From positions 62,001 to 126,000 of the forward strand of contig JAEXZY010000126.1 in the NCBI GenBank assembly GCA_023404955.1: 64,000 nt of DNA. Reading direction: 5' to 3'. This document shows, piece after piece, positions 26,932 to 35,698 of the stretch (position 1 is its first letter; every line of letters begins with the position of its first letter). The position numbers and the translations under genes were made by a program. This DNA is from Actinomycetes bacterium (GTDB lineage: Bacteria > Actinomycetota > Actinomycetes > Mycobacteriales > Mycobacteriaceae). A model generated the notes under the pieces. The model was given only the letters and a program-made list of their open reading frames with translations, did not search any database and had not been told where the DNA came from.

Positions 26932-27011
26932 TCGTCTCTCCCTTCGTCGGGAATGCCTCGGCCTGCGTCGACGCGGCATCAGCAAGAGCCCGAAAAACCC
27001 ACCCTTGCAAC

Positions 27012-27028
27012 ATACCCTCTGGGGGTAT
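27012..27028 (+). promoter_or_regulatory. CsoR-type operator 1 of the copper operon
   Basis: ATACCC-N5-GGGTAT is a perfect 6-bp dyad ~60 bp before the CopZ-like gene. A second box follows at 27044-27058, so two tetramers could bind. Confidence 0.65.
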
Positions 27029-27043
27029 ACCTTGATGTACGCA

Positions 27044-27058
27044 TACCCGGTAGGGGTA
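27044..27058 (+). promoter_or_regulatory. CsoR-type operator 2 of the copper operon
   Basis: TACCC-N5-GGGTA dyad, 30 bp upstream of the CopZ-like start and 32 bp from operator 1. Confidence 0.6.
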
Positions 27059-27087
27059 CTACCGAGAGCGAAGATGGGAGTTCGGTC

Positions 27088-27300
27088 ATGAACACGGTCA
27101 CGTACGCCGTCACAGGAATGACCTGCGGGCACTGCGAGCTGTCAGTGCGGGAAGAAGTCAGCGGGGTCGCCGGTGTTCAAGACGTCGAGGTCAGCGCCAC
27201 GGCGGGCACTCTGATCGTGACCTCCAGCGGTCCCGTCGATGACGCCCAGATCTTGCGTGCGGTCGACGAGGCCGCCTATTCGGCGGTGCGGGTCGTATGA
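27088..27300 (+). CDS. CopZ-like copper chaperone (HMA domain)
   Basis: A 70-residue single HMA domain with the copper motif GMTCGHC near residues 10-16 and the ferredoxin-like beta-alpha-beta pattern. In this family it takes up Cu(I) and hands it to a CPC-type ATPase, here the CtpV-like pump encoded ~1 kb downstream. ATG 27088 is chosen; longer frames run back into the pseudogene. Its stop overlaps the next ATG by 4 bp. Two CsoR-type boxes precede it. Confidence 0.85.
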   Translation: MNTVTYAVTGMTCGHCELSVREEVSGVAGVQDVEVSATAGTLIVTSSGPVDDAQILRAVDEAAYSAVRVV

Positions 27301-28268
27301 ACGCTGCAGGACGGTTGGCCGCTTTCGGTGCCGGACTGGCGGTGGCGTTCACGGCTGCGTACGTCACCGCCGCGGCGGTCGTCCCCGACACCGCGGTGAC
27401 GGCCACTCAGCACGTTGGCGCTGAGCCCGCGGCTGATCACAGCGCGCCGACCGAGCAGGCGTTGCCGGTATCACCTCTGTCCGCTGATCCGCCGGGGTTG
27501 TCACTCGCCCAAGACGGATACACGCTCAGCGCGGTACGGGGACCCGGAGCACCCAACGATCGTGGCAGGTTGAGCTTCACCATTGCTGGTCCCAGCGGCA
27601 CGCCGCTGCTGGACTACGCGACTGTGCACGACAAGCAGCTGCATCTCATCGTCGTCCGTTCTGATGGTCAGCATTTCGCGCACGTCCACCCGGTCCTGGA
27701 TCGGGCAACCGGCATATGGTCGACGCCCTGGATGTGGAAGGCCGCCGGGGCCTACCGGGTGTTCGCGGACTTTCAGCCCGCCCAGGCCAGCAGCACCAAA
27801 CTCACGCTTACCCGCACGGTCGACCTGGCCGGCGAGTTGGCCCCGTCGCCCCCGATGACCACACGCACCGTGGATGAAATTGCCGGTTACACCGTGGAAC
27901 TCGACGGTGCGCTCACCGCCGGCGTCTCGAAGCAGCTCACAGCGAGAATCATCCGTGACGGCGAGCCGGTGACGACATTGCAGCCCTACCTGGGGGCATA
28001 CGGGCACCTCGTCGCGCTGCGTGAAGGTGACATGGCGTATCTGCACGTGCACCCTGAGGGCGCTGAACCGGTGGGGGACCGCACTGGCGGGCCTGCGGTG
28101 ACGTTCGCAGCGACCGCACCCACCGCCGGTCGCTACCTGCTCTACCTCGACTTCAAGGTCGACGACACCGTGCACACCGCCACGTTCGTCGTCGACGCCG
28201 CACGCGGCGCCACCAATCAGCCCGCGCCAGAACCGTCGCGCGACGCCGGCCATGCCGGCGGGCACTGA
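27297..28268 (+). CDS. Secreted His-motif copper-resistance protein
   Basis: A 323-residue exported protein with an N-terminal signal/anchor helix (~8-30). The mature part holds two similar beta-rich halves with the metal-ligand motifs HFAHVHPV and YLHVHPEG, and a His-ending tail GHAGGH. It resembles proteins encoded between csoR and ctpV in mycobacterial copper operons. The role is probably periplasmic copper binding or delivery. It is translationally coupled to the CopZ-like chaperone. Confidence 0.7.
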   Translation: MNAAGRLAAFGAGLAVAFTAAYVTAAAVVPDTAVTATQHVGAEPAADHSAPTEQALPVSPLSADPPGLSLAQDGYTLSAVRGPGAPNDRGRLSFTIAGPSGTPLLDYATVHDKQLHLIVVRSDGQHFAHVHPVLDRATGIWSTPWMWKAAGAYRVFADFQPAQASSTKLTLTRTVDLAGELAPSPPMTTRTVDEIAGYTVELDGALTAGVSKQLTARIIRDGEPVTTLQPYLGAYGHLVALREGDMAYLHVHPEGAEPVGDRTGGPAVTFAATAPTAGRYLLYLDFKVDDTVHTATFVVDAARGATNQPAPEPSRDAGHAGGH

Positions 28269-28309
28269 CGACCTCCGTCCACCTAGAAAACTGAAAGGCA
28301 CTGGCACAC

Positions 28310-30583
28310 ATGACGACGTCGACGCCCGTGTCCGGCCCGAGCATTGAGCTCCGCATCGGAGGAATGACCTGCGCCTCCTGCGCCAACCGCATCGAACGCA
28401 CGCTCAACAAGATCGATGGCGTCGCGGCAACAGTCAACTACGCGACCGAGAAGGCCACCGTCACGGTGCCCGACGGATACGATCCCGCGCAGCTGCTCGC
28501 CGAGGTGGAAAATGCCGGCTACAGCGCCGCGCTACCCACACCGGAGAAGCCCGCCCCGCCCGGAGAGACAGGCGAGACCGACGACCCCGACATGGTGTCC
28601 CTGCGCCACCGGCTGACCGGTTCGGTGCTGCTATCGGTGCCGGTCATCGCGATGGCGATGATCCCCACGCTGCAATTCACCTACTGGCAGTGGGCGTCGC
28701 TGGTGTTGGCTGCGCCGGTGATCGTCTGGGCGGCCTGGCCGTTTCACCGCGCTGCCTGGGCCAACCTGCGGCACGCTACGGCGACGATGGACACGCTCAT
28801 CTCCCTGGGCACCTTGTCGGCCTTCCTGTGGTCGCTGTACGCGCTGTTCTTCGGGACCGCCGGCACCCCGGGAATGAAGCATCCGTTCGAACTGACACTC
28901 GCACCGTCTCACGGCGCCGCCAACATCTACCTCGAAGTCGCCGCTGGCGTCACAACATTCATCCTTGCGGGGCGCTATTTCGAGAAGCGGTCCAAACGGC
29001 AGGCCGGTGCGGCGCTGCGCGCCCTCCTAGAGATGGGCGCCAAGGAGGTATCCGTGCTGCGCGACGGCGCGGAAACGAAGATCGCCGTCGAGGACCTGAT
29101 AGTGGGCGACGAGTTCGTCGTGCGACCGGGAGAGAAGATCGCCACCGACGGGGTGGTGGTATCGGGGACATCGGCGGTCGATGTCTCGATGCTGACCGGC
29201 GAATCGGTCCCCGTGGAGGTCGGCCCAGGTGACACCGTGGTCGGTGCAACCGTCAACGCCGGTGGGCGACTGGTGGTACGCGCCACCCGCATCGGTTCCG
29301 ACACCCAGTTGGCGCAGATGGCCCAGCTGGTGGAGAACGCCCAGACCGGCAAAGCCCAGGTCCAGCGGCTAGCCGATCGCATCTCCGGTGTCTTCGTGCC
29401 GATCGTCCTCGCGATCGCGGTGATCACACTCGGAGCGTGGTTGGGCGCGGGCTTCCCGGTCGCGGCCGCCTTCACCGCCGCCGTTGCCGTGCTGGTAATC
29501 GCCTGCCCCTGCGCGCTCGGCTTGGCCACACCGACGGCACTGCTGGTGGGCACCGGTCGCGGCGCGCAAATGGGCGTTCTGATCAAGGGCCCGGAGGTGC
29601 TGGAGTCCACCCGCAAGGTCGACACCGTGGTGCTGGACAAGACCGGCACCGTCACCACCGGCAAGATGACCCTGGTCGACGTCATCACCGCCCCGGGAAC
29701 CGACCGCGGGAACCTGCTCCGGCTGGCAGGGGCGTTGGAGAACGCCTCAGAGCACCCGATCGCCCAAGCAATCGCCGTCGCTGCGACCGAAGAACTCGGG
29801 ACGCTGCCCACCCCTGAGGATTTCGCCAATGTCGAAGGCAAGGGTGTGCAGGGCATCGTGGACGGCCACGCCGTGGTCGTGGGGCGCGAATCACTGCTCG
29901 CCGACTGGTCCCAACACCTCAGCCCAGAGTTGGCGCAGGCGAAAGAAGCGGCCGAAGCGCGGGGCAAGACGGTGGTCGCCGTCGGCTGGGACGGTGAGGC
30001 TCGCGGCGTACTCGTCGTCGCGGATACCGTTGAACCCACCAGTGCGCAGGCAATCTCACAGATGCGCCAGATGGGCTTGACGCCGGTGCTGCTCACTGGG
30101 GACAACGAAGCCGTCGCCCGCCAGATCGCCGCCGAGGTCGGCATCGACACTGTGATCGCCGAGGTGATGCCGAAAGACAAAGTCGACGTTATTCTCCGGC
30201 TGCAATCCGAGGGCAAGACCGTGGCGATGGTCGGCGATGGCGTCAACGATGCGCCTGCCCTCGCCCAAGCCGACCTCGGCCTGGCTATGGGTACCGGAAC
30301 AGATGTCGCGATCGAAGCCTCCGACATCACCCTGGTACGCGGCGACCTGCGCAGCGCCGTCGACGCGATCCGGCTGTCCCGCAGGACACTATCGACGATC
30401 AAGACGAACCTGTTCTGGGCGTTCGCCTACAACGTTGCCGCCATACCGGTTGCTGCACTGGGCATGCTCAACCCCATGCTCGCCGGCGCGGCCATGGCGT
30501 TCTCCAGCGTCTTCGTCATGGGCAACAGCCTGCGACTGCGCGGCTTCAAATCCACATCCACATCCTCTGCCCCTACCCACTGA
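28310..30583 (+). CDS. Copper-exporting P1B-1 ATPase (CtpV/CopA-like)
   Basis: A 757-residue membrane ATPase. One N-terminal HMA domain (GMTCASC near residues 18-24), eight transmembrane helices, CPC at 399-401, phosphorylated Asp443 in DKTGT, HP motif in SEHPIAQ and GDGVNDAP. CPC plus the N-terminal HMA defines Cu(I)/Ag(I) efflux. The chaperone, the secreted His protein, the YHS protein and CsoR on the same strand make a copper-resistance operon. Confidence 0.92.
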   Translation: MTTSTPVSGPSIELRIGGMTCASCANRIERTLNKIDGVAATVNYATEKATVTVPDGYDPAQLLAEVENAGYSAALPTPEKPAPPGETGETDDPDMVSLRHRLTGSVLLSVPVIAMAMIPTLQFTYWQWASLVLAAPVIVWAAWPFHRAAWANLRHATATMDTLISLGTLSAFLWSLYALFFGTAGTPGMKHPFELTLAPSHGAANIYLEVAAGVTTFILAGRYFEKRSKRQAGAALRALLEMGAKEVSVLRDGAETKIAVEDLIVGDEFVVRPGEKIATDGVVVSGTSAVDVSMLTGESVPVEVGPGDTVVGATVNAGGRLVVRATRIGSDTQLAQMAQLVENAQTGKAQVQRLADRISGVFVPIVLAIAVITLGAWLGAGFPVAAAFTAAVAVLVIACPCALGLATPTALLVGTGRGAQMGVLIKGPEVLESTRKVDTVVLDKTGTVTTGKMTLVDVITAPGTDRGNLLRLAGALENASEHPIAQAIAVAATEELGTLPTPEDFANVEGKGVQGIVDGHAVVVGRESLLADWSQHLSPELAQAKEAAEARGKTVVAVGWDGEARGVLVVADTVEPTSAQAISQMRQMGLTPVLLTGDNEAVARQIAAEVGIDTVIAEVMPKDKVDVILRLQSEGKTVAMVGDGVNDAPALAQADLGLAMGTGTDVAIEASDITLVRGDLRSAVDAIRLSRRTLSTIKTNLFWAFAYNVAAIPVAALGMLNPMLAGAAMAFSSVFVMGNSLRLRGFKSTSTSSAPTH

Positions 30584-30608
30584 ACCCCTTCTGCATCAAG
30601 GAGAACTC

Positions 30609-30884
30609 ATGTCCGACAACAAGAACCTGACGTCGAGCTGCTGCTGCAGCGGCTCAACACAAGACCTCGACACGACGGTCATCAATCCGGGGACCACGAA
30701 CCTCCTCGACCCCGTAACGGACGAGACAACATGCCCGGTCATGCCCGGCACGCCGGTGAACAAGGCGGCCGCCGAAGCCGCGGGCCTATTCCGCGACTAC
30801 CGAGGCCGACGGTATTGGTTCTGCTGCAAAGGATGTGGACCGCGCTTCGACCGAGACCCCGACAAGTACGCCAGCGCGGCGTGA
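30609..30884 (+). CDS. YHS-type metal-binding protein
   Basis: A 91-residue protein starting with Cys clusters (SSCCCSGS). A YHS/TRASH-like motif follows: TTCPVMPGTPVNK and then YWFCCKGCGPRFDRDP. It probably binds copper in the cytoplasm as a buffer or accessory to the ATPase. AAGGAG precedes ATG 30609, only 25 bp after the ATPase stop. Confidence 0.75.
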   Translation: MSDNKNLTSSCCCSGSTQDLDTTVINPGTTNLLDPVTDETTCPVMPGTPVNKAAAEAAGLFRDYRGRRYWFCCKGCGPRFDRDPDKYASAA

Positions 30885-30933
30885 CTGACCTGCCGAACCC
30901 CGGCCTCCCAACCCACAGACCGAAGGAGTTGCC

Positions 30934-31263
30934 ATGACTCACGTCGACGACGCTGACCACTGCCCGGCATCGGGTTCAGTCCACCACGGCTACATCACCG
31001 ATAAGGACAAGTACCTCAAACGCTTGAAACGTATTGAGGGCCAAGCCCGCGGCATCAGTCGGATGATCGAGGGGGAACGCTATTGCATCGACATCCTCAC
31101 CCAAGCTGACGCCCTGACCAAGGCCCTGCAAAGCGTCGCGCTGGCACTGCTCGACGACCATCTCCGACACTGCGTTCGAGACGCTGCTGCCGCCGGGGGA
31201 CCCGCTGCCGATGCCAAACTCACCGAAGCCTCCGATGCCATCGCCCGCCTCGTGCGGTCATGA
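30934..31263 (+). CDS. csoR: CsoR copper-sensing repressor
   Basis: A 109-residue all-helical DUF156 repressor. The Cys-His-Cys copper triad is present: Cys in RYCIDILTQ, His and Cys in DDHLRHCV. It forms tetramers that leave DNA when Cu(I) binds. GAAGGAG precedes its ATG. It lies at the end of the copper block and probably controls the GATACCC-type boxes at 25.9 and 27.0 kb. Confidence 0.9.
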   Translation: MTHVDDADHCPASGSVHHGYITDKDKYLKRLKRIEGQARGISRMIEGERYCIDILTQADALTKALQSVALALLDDHLRHCVRDAAAAGGPAADAKLTEASDAIARLVRS

Positions 31264-31347
31264 CCCGCAACGGCGGTGCACTGACGCCGCCTCGCTCCTA
31301 CGCACCCGCGCGAACGAACACGTGAGACTCCTCAAGGAGAGCACAAC

Positions 31348-33471
31348 ATGACCAGCCACGACGAGCACGCATTAGCGACATCCCACACCGGCGTTCACGC
31401 CGACCATGAGGGCCATGGCGAGCACGCCGTTCACGACTCCGGCCCCCACCACGACGACCATGCCGGCCATGGGGGTCATGCCGGGCACGGCGCCGATCAT
31501 GTGGCTCAGTTCCGGAAGCTCTTCTGGATCAACCTGATCATTGCCGTCCCGGTCATCGCGTTCTCGACCATGTTCGCGATGCTGCTCGGCTACGAAGTAC
31601 CCGACGTCCCCGGTGGCCGCTGGATCGCGCCACTGTTGGGCACGGTCATGTATGTCGTCGGGGGACGTCCCTTCCTTACCGGCGCCGTCAGCGAAATCCG
31701 TTCCCGAAAACCGGGAATGATGCTGCTCATCGGGCTGGCCATCACCGTCGCATTCTTCGCCTCCTGGGGCGCGAGCCTGGGCCTGCTCCACCACGAACTG
31801 GAGTTCTGGTGGGAACTGGCGCTGCTGATCGTCATCATGCTGCTCGGACACTGGGTCGAAATGCGCTCCTTGGCTCAGACCACCTCCGCACTGGACTCCC
31901 TGGCGGCCCTGCTTCCCGACGAGGCCGAAAAGGTCGACGGCGAACGAATCATCACCGTGTCGCCCGCCGACCTAAAAGTCGGTGATCTGGTAGTCGTCCG
32001 ACCCGGCGGCAGCATCCCCGCCGACGGCAGAATCGTCGAGGGGCGAGCGGACATGGACGAGTCGATGGTGACCGGTGAATCGCGGCCGGTGGCCCGCGGC
32101 GTCGGAGATGCGGTGACGGCTGGAACTGTCGCCACCGATTCCGGGCTTCGGGTCGAAATCACCGCCACCGGTGACGACACCGCCCTGGCGGGAATCCAGC
32201 GCCTGGTTACCGAAGCGCAGAACTCGTCCTCGCGAGCCCAGCGCCTCGCCGACCGGGCGGCCGGGTGGCTGTTCTGGTTTGCCCTGGGGACTGCTTCCAT
32301 CACAGCCGTGGCGTGGTCGATTGTCGGAGACCCCGACGCCTCGGTCATAAGAGCCATTACCGTGCTCGTCATCGCCTGCCCCCATGCGTTGGGATTAGCG
32401 ATACCACTTGTCGTCTCGATCGCCACCGAACGCGCTGCGCGGGGAGGCGTGCTGATCAAGGATCGCCTGGCCCTAGAAGGCATGCGCACCGTCGACGCCG
32501 TTCTCTTCGACAAAACCGGCACCCTGACAAAGGGCGAACCAACCGTGACCGCGATCGAGGTCCGCGGCGACCTCGACGACGACTCCGTGCTCGCCCTCGC
32601 GGCCGCCGCCGAAGCCGACAGTGAACACCCCCTGGCACGAGCGATCGTGAAAGCCGCCGACGAGCGGGGACTGACTGTGCCACGCGCGAAAGGCTTCTCG
32701 TCGTCTCCCGCCGTCGGCGTGACTGCCACGGTCGACGGGCACGAGATCCGCGTGGGCGGCCCCCGCCTGCTCGAAGAGATCGGCGCGCAAGAGGTTCACG
32801 CGGCGACCTCGTGGCGCGACGAGGGCGCGATCATCCTGCACGTCATCCGAGACGGTGCTGTGGTCGGCGGCCTCCGCCTGGCCGACGAGATCCGCCCCGA
32901 GTCGCGCGACGCCGTCGATGCCTTGCACAAGCTCGGCGTCGAGGTGGTCATGATCACCGGTGACGCCGAAGCGGTCGCGCAGGCGGTAGGTCACGAACTC
33001 GGCATAGATCGGGTGTTCGCCGGAGTACGCCCGGAAGACAAGGCGTCGAAAGTTGCTGCGCTGCAACAGGAGGGCAAGAAGGTCGCGATGGTCGGCGATG
33101 GCGTCAACGATGCCCCCGCGTTGGCACAGGCCGACGTCGGCATCGCGATCGGCGCCGGCACCGACGTCGCCATCGCCTCTGCCGGTGTGATCCTGGCAAG
33201 CTCCGACCCGCGCTCGGTGCTGTCGGTCATCGAACTGTCGCGAGCCAGCTACCGAAAAATGAAGCAGAACCTCTGGTGGGGCGCCGGATACAACCTCATC
33301 GCAGTGCCGCTGGCTGCCGGTGTGCTCGCACCGATCGGATTCGTCTTACCGATGTCAGTCGGCGCCATCCTCATGTCACTGTCGACGATCGTCGTGGCGC
33401 TCAACGCGCAACTGTTGCGCCGCCTCGACCTGAGCCCTGAGGCCAGCACACGCGCGGTTCTCAACCGTTAG
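31348..33471 (+). CDS. CopB-type (P1B-3) copper ATPase
   Basis: A 707-residue ATPase with a long His-rich N-terminus (residues ~1-52, repeated HxGH and HDDH), CPH starting at Cys344 in the metal-binding helix, phosphorylated Asp388 in DKTGT and GDGVNDAP. CPH is characteristic of P1B-3 pumps for Cu(II)/Ag ions. AAGGAG lies upstream of the ATG. It extends the copper block beyond CsoR, giving two copper pumps with different valence preference. Confidence 0.9.
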   Translation: MTSHDEHALATSHTGVHADHEGHGEHAVHDSGPHHDDHAGHGGHAGHGADHVAQFRKLFWINLIIAVPVIAFSTMFAMLLGYEVPDVPGGRWIAPLLGTVMYVVGGRPFLTGAVSEIRSRKPGMMLLIGLAITVAFFASWGASLGLLHHELEFWWELALLIVIMLLGHWVEMRSLAQTTSALDSLAALLPDEAEKVDGERIITVSPADLKVGDLVVVRPGGSIPADGRIVEGRADMDESMVTGESRPVARGVGDAVTAGTVATDSGLRVEITATGDDTALAGIQRLVTEAQNSSSRAQRLADRAAGWLFWFALGTASITAVAWSIVGDPDASVIRAITVLVIACPHALGLAIPLVVSIATERAARGGVLIKDRLALEGMRTVDAVLFDKTGTLTKGEPTVTAIEVRGDLDDDSVLALAAAAEADSEHPLARAIVKAADERGLTVPRAKGFSSSPAVGVTATVDGHEIRVGGPRLLEEIGAQEVHAATSWRDEGAIILHVIRDGAVVGGLRLADEIRPESRDAVDALHKLGVEVVMITGDAEAVAQAVGHELGIDRVFAGVRPEDKASKVAALQQEGKKVAMVGDGVNDAPALAQADVGIAIGAGTDVAIASAGVILASSDPRSVLSVIELSRASYRKMKQNLWWGAGYNLIAVPLAAGVLAPIGFVLPMSVGAILMSLSTIVVALNAQLLRRLDLSPEASTRAVLNR

Positions 33472-33683
33472 GACCGGTTAGCGGCGGGCTCGATCCGCGC
33501 AATGCGCGCTGCGGGGCAGGTCGCAGGCACTATGGGCTCACGAATGGGCTGAACGGCATGCGTTGATGGTGACGGGTTGCGGCCTTCCGGCGAGCTGACC
33601 TCTGGGTGCCGGTCGATCACGATACCTACCGACTGGGCACCTACCAATCGTCTAGGAACCGACTCCAGCGAGAGATCAGATTT

Positions 33684-34463
33684 TCAGTCGCCGTGATCGT
33701 GATCGCCATGGGCGTCGTTCAATGGCGCAGCGGATGGGGCCGGGGCTCCTGCCGGCGCCGCCGTCGGCGGCTCGCCGCCAGGCACGCTCACCGGCGGCGA
33801 GATGACCGACTCTGGACGACCGCCATCGTGGCCATCGGCATGCTCGGCACTCGTCCCACGATCACTACCCTCCTCCGGCTCGGCGCCAGTGCCGTGGTGG
33901 TCACCATCTGCAGCCTCGGCGGCCGTCCCATGGTGACCACCGGCTGCGCCTGCTGGAGCGTGATCACCGTGCCGCAAACCTGAAGCAACTCCCACTGTGG
34001 ACGCCAGCGCCACGACACCGACTGCGCCCATGAGGACCATCGCGCTGCCGAACACCGGTACCGGCTCTCCTTGCAGGCCGCGGTACCACACCCAGGCAGC
34101 GCCCATCACAACATAAACCTGAAGCAGCAGCGCACAAAGGTCCGCGGCCTGCACCACTTCGGCTTCCCCCGCATTAGGGCCGAATGGTGCCCCGGCGGTC
34201 CTGGACAGGGCCCAAAGAGCAATGGCTCCGAGGTTGAGCATGATGCCGGCGGCAAGCACGGGGATCGTCGTTCGGGCCAGCACAGCCCGCGCCCATATCA
34301 ATTGGAAGAGCGCGACCGCAACGAAGAACAAGCCCGCCGGCATCCACTCCTGCCAGTGAGCAGGCACAACGGCGAAATGGATAAGAGAAGCGCCCAACGA
34401 GGCCAGCGCGGCAAGCCGAGCAGCCAGTCTGCTGTCGGTCTTCCTCGCTGTCCTAGGCGCCAC
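33684..34463 (-). CDS. Membrane protein with His-rich acidic tail
   Basis: About 259 residues if started at GTG 34463; the open frame runs to a TTG at 34517. Five or so hydrophobic segments (~10-155) lead into a long hydrophilic C-terminal tail rich in His, Asp, Gly and Ala (GDHAPAGAAGGHHG, GDHHGTG, ending DAHGDHDHGD). The tail looks like a metal-binding region. It is on the opposite strand from the CopB gene and converges with it. Family not recognised. Confidence 0.55.
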   Translation of the reverse strand: MAPRTARKTDSRLAARLAALASLGASLIHFAVVPAHWQEWMPAGLFFVAVALFQLIWARAVLARTTIPVLAAGIMLNLGAIALWALSRTAGAPFGPNAGEAEVVQAADLCALLLQVYVVMGAAWVWYRGLQGEPVPVFGSAMVLMGAVGVVALASTVGVASGLRHGDHAPAGAAGGHHGTAAEAADGDHHGTGAEPEEGSDRGTSAEHADGHDGGRPESVISPPVSVPGGEPPTAAPAGAPAPSAAPLNDAHGDHDHGD

Positions 34464-34706
34464 GGAATCAGGATGACAGTGCTTTCCCCGAAGCGGTTGC
34501 CTGACACCACATCTCAACCCGAACGAGATTCATCTGTCACCGATAGGTGTGGTCGTGCGCGCATGTCACTTCCTGAGAACCCGCTTGCTAAGTCTCGACC
34601 ACTGCTGATCGGCCCTCAATTATCCGTACTGACCGTGCGACACCTGTTCCGAGCTTCCTTGATCGATGCTTCCGCGTGCAGTTGCTTACCGCGCAGGGGC
34701 GACCGA

Positions 34707-34725
34707 CTACTATCTAGCTCCGTAG
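34707..34725 (+). promoter_or_regulatory. Putative BlaI-type operator, site G
   Basis: CTACTATCTAGCTCCGTAG is a perfect CTAC-N11-GTAG site 66 bp upstream of the MPT63-like gene and shares CTACTATC and CTCCGTA with site D. Confidence 0.72.
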
Positions 34726-34790
34726 ATGTTCGCTATGCTGCGTACGCGCCCGCGACCGCCTACTCACATCGCGCGGAAGGACCACCCAAT

Positions 34791-35354
34791 ATGCGTTTTC
34801 GCGTCATCATGGCGGTACTCGCCTGCGTGACTCTTCTCGGTGCCGGAGCTACTCTCGCGCCGCCCGCTGTGGCGGCGATGCCGTGCGGACATCAGTTCGG
34901 CTCGCCTCAACAGCTCACCGATGCGGGGGGCGCAGTCGTCCAGGAGTGGGTCATCTCGGATCTGCGAGAGTCTTCGGTCGCCTTGCCCGGATACACTGCC
35001 CGCGGTCAAGTCTGGGAAGCTTCGGCCACCGTTCGAGCCGTCACCGGCACGGTGACTCCGATCATTCCGAATCTGTACACGGTTACCGCAGCCGGGCAGC
35101 GTTATCCCGTCTTGTGGCAGATCGCCAGCCCACAGGGCCTTCCGGCTACCACCCTCGGCGAGGGCCAAGCCTCCAGCGGGGCGATCTACTTTGATGCAGT
35201 CGGCCCACAGCCCATGGCGGTGGTTTACGACAACGGCACTCCTACGCAGCTGTTTTGGTGTTGCACGGGCTCCATGATGATGATGCCAATGGAGAAGTGT
35301 CCGATGTGCGCCAACATGCAGCGCGCCTGCCCCCACCGTCCCGGCGGGATGTAG
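34791..35354 (+). CDS. MPT63-like secreted protein with Cys/Met-rich tail
   Basis: 187 residues with a signal peptide (~1-30). The body follows MPT63/DUF1942: VISDLRESSVALPGYTARGQVWEASATVRAVTGTVTPIIPNL, RYPVLWQI and SGAIYFDAVGP. MPT63 ends soon after this fold. Here residues 157-187 add a tail with CC, four Met in a row, CPMC, then ACPH, a likely soft-metal site. ATG 34791 is chosen because the signal peptide starts there. It stands alone downstream of a BlaI-type operator. Function inferred as metal binding at the envelope. Confidence 0.8.
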   Translation: MRFRVIMAVLACVTLLGAGATLAPPAVAAMPCGHQFGSPQQLTDAGGAVVQEWVISDLRESSVALPGYTARGQVWEASATVRAVTGTVTPIIPNLYTVTAAGQRYPVLWQIASPQGLPATTLGEGQASSGAIYFDAVGPQPMAVVYDNGTPTQLFWCCTGSMMMMPMEKCPMCANMQRACPHRPGGM

Positions 35355-35423
35355 CCCTCGAGGACCTGACAGGGACCCATTAGCCTTCACCGATCGCCGC
35401 TAAGTGTCGAAGCTATCTCCAAC

Positions 35424-35580
35424 CGATCCGCCTATCACCCTGGGACGTACTATCCGACCAGCGTGGTGCCCACCAACGATGGTCCTCGACCGCCAGCACA
35501 AGGTCGCGGCGGTCTTCCGCGTGGCGCTACTAGCCGAAGACATACGGCCTCTGCTAGATCGGCTGACCATCGAGCGCGGA
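35424..35580 (+). pseudogene. C-terminal remnant of TlpA-like lipoprotein
   Basis: This stretch closely matches the last ~50 codons of the TlpA-like gene at 52484 (GRTYPTSVVPT, TMVLDRQH, LLAEDLRPLLDRLT). An extra base near 35476 shifts the frame between VVPT and MVLDR, and the stop codon is lost. No N-terminal half or CxxC remains. It marks a past duplication or recombination between metal islands. Confidence 0.8.
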
Positions 35581-35698
35581 CACCTCGCTGGAGAGCTGCC
35601 CTGCGGCGCGTATCGTCTCGGATCGTTCGGTGCGTCGGTGCGCGCAGAGATCCGAGGTTTATGAAGGTGATCGCGGGCCCCGGTGGCGCAGCGGGGTC

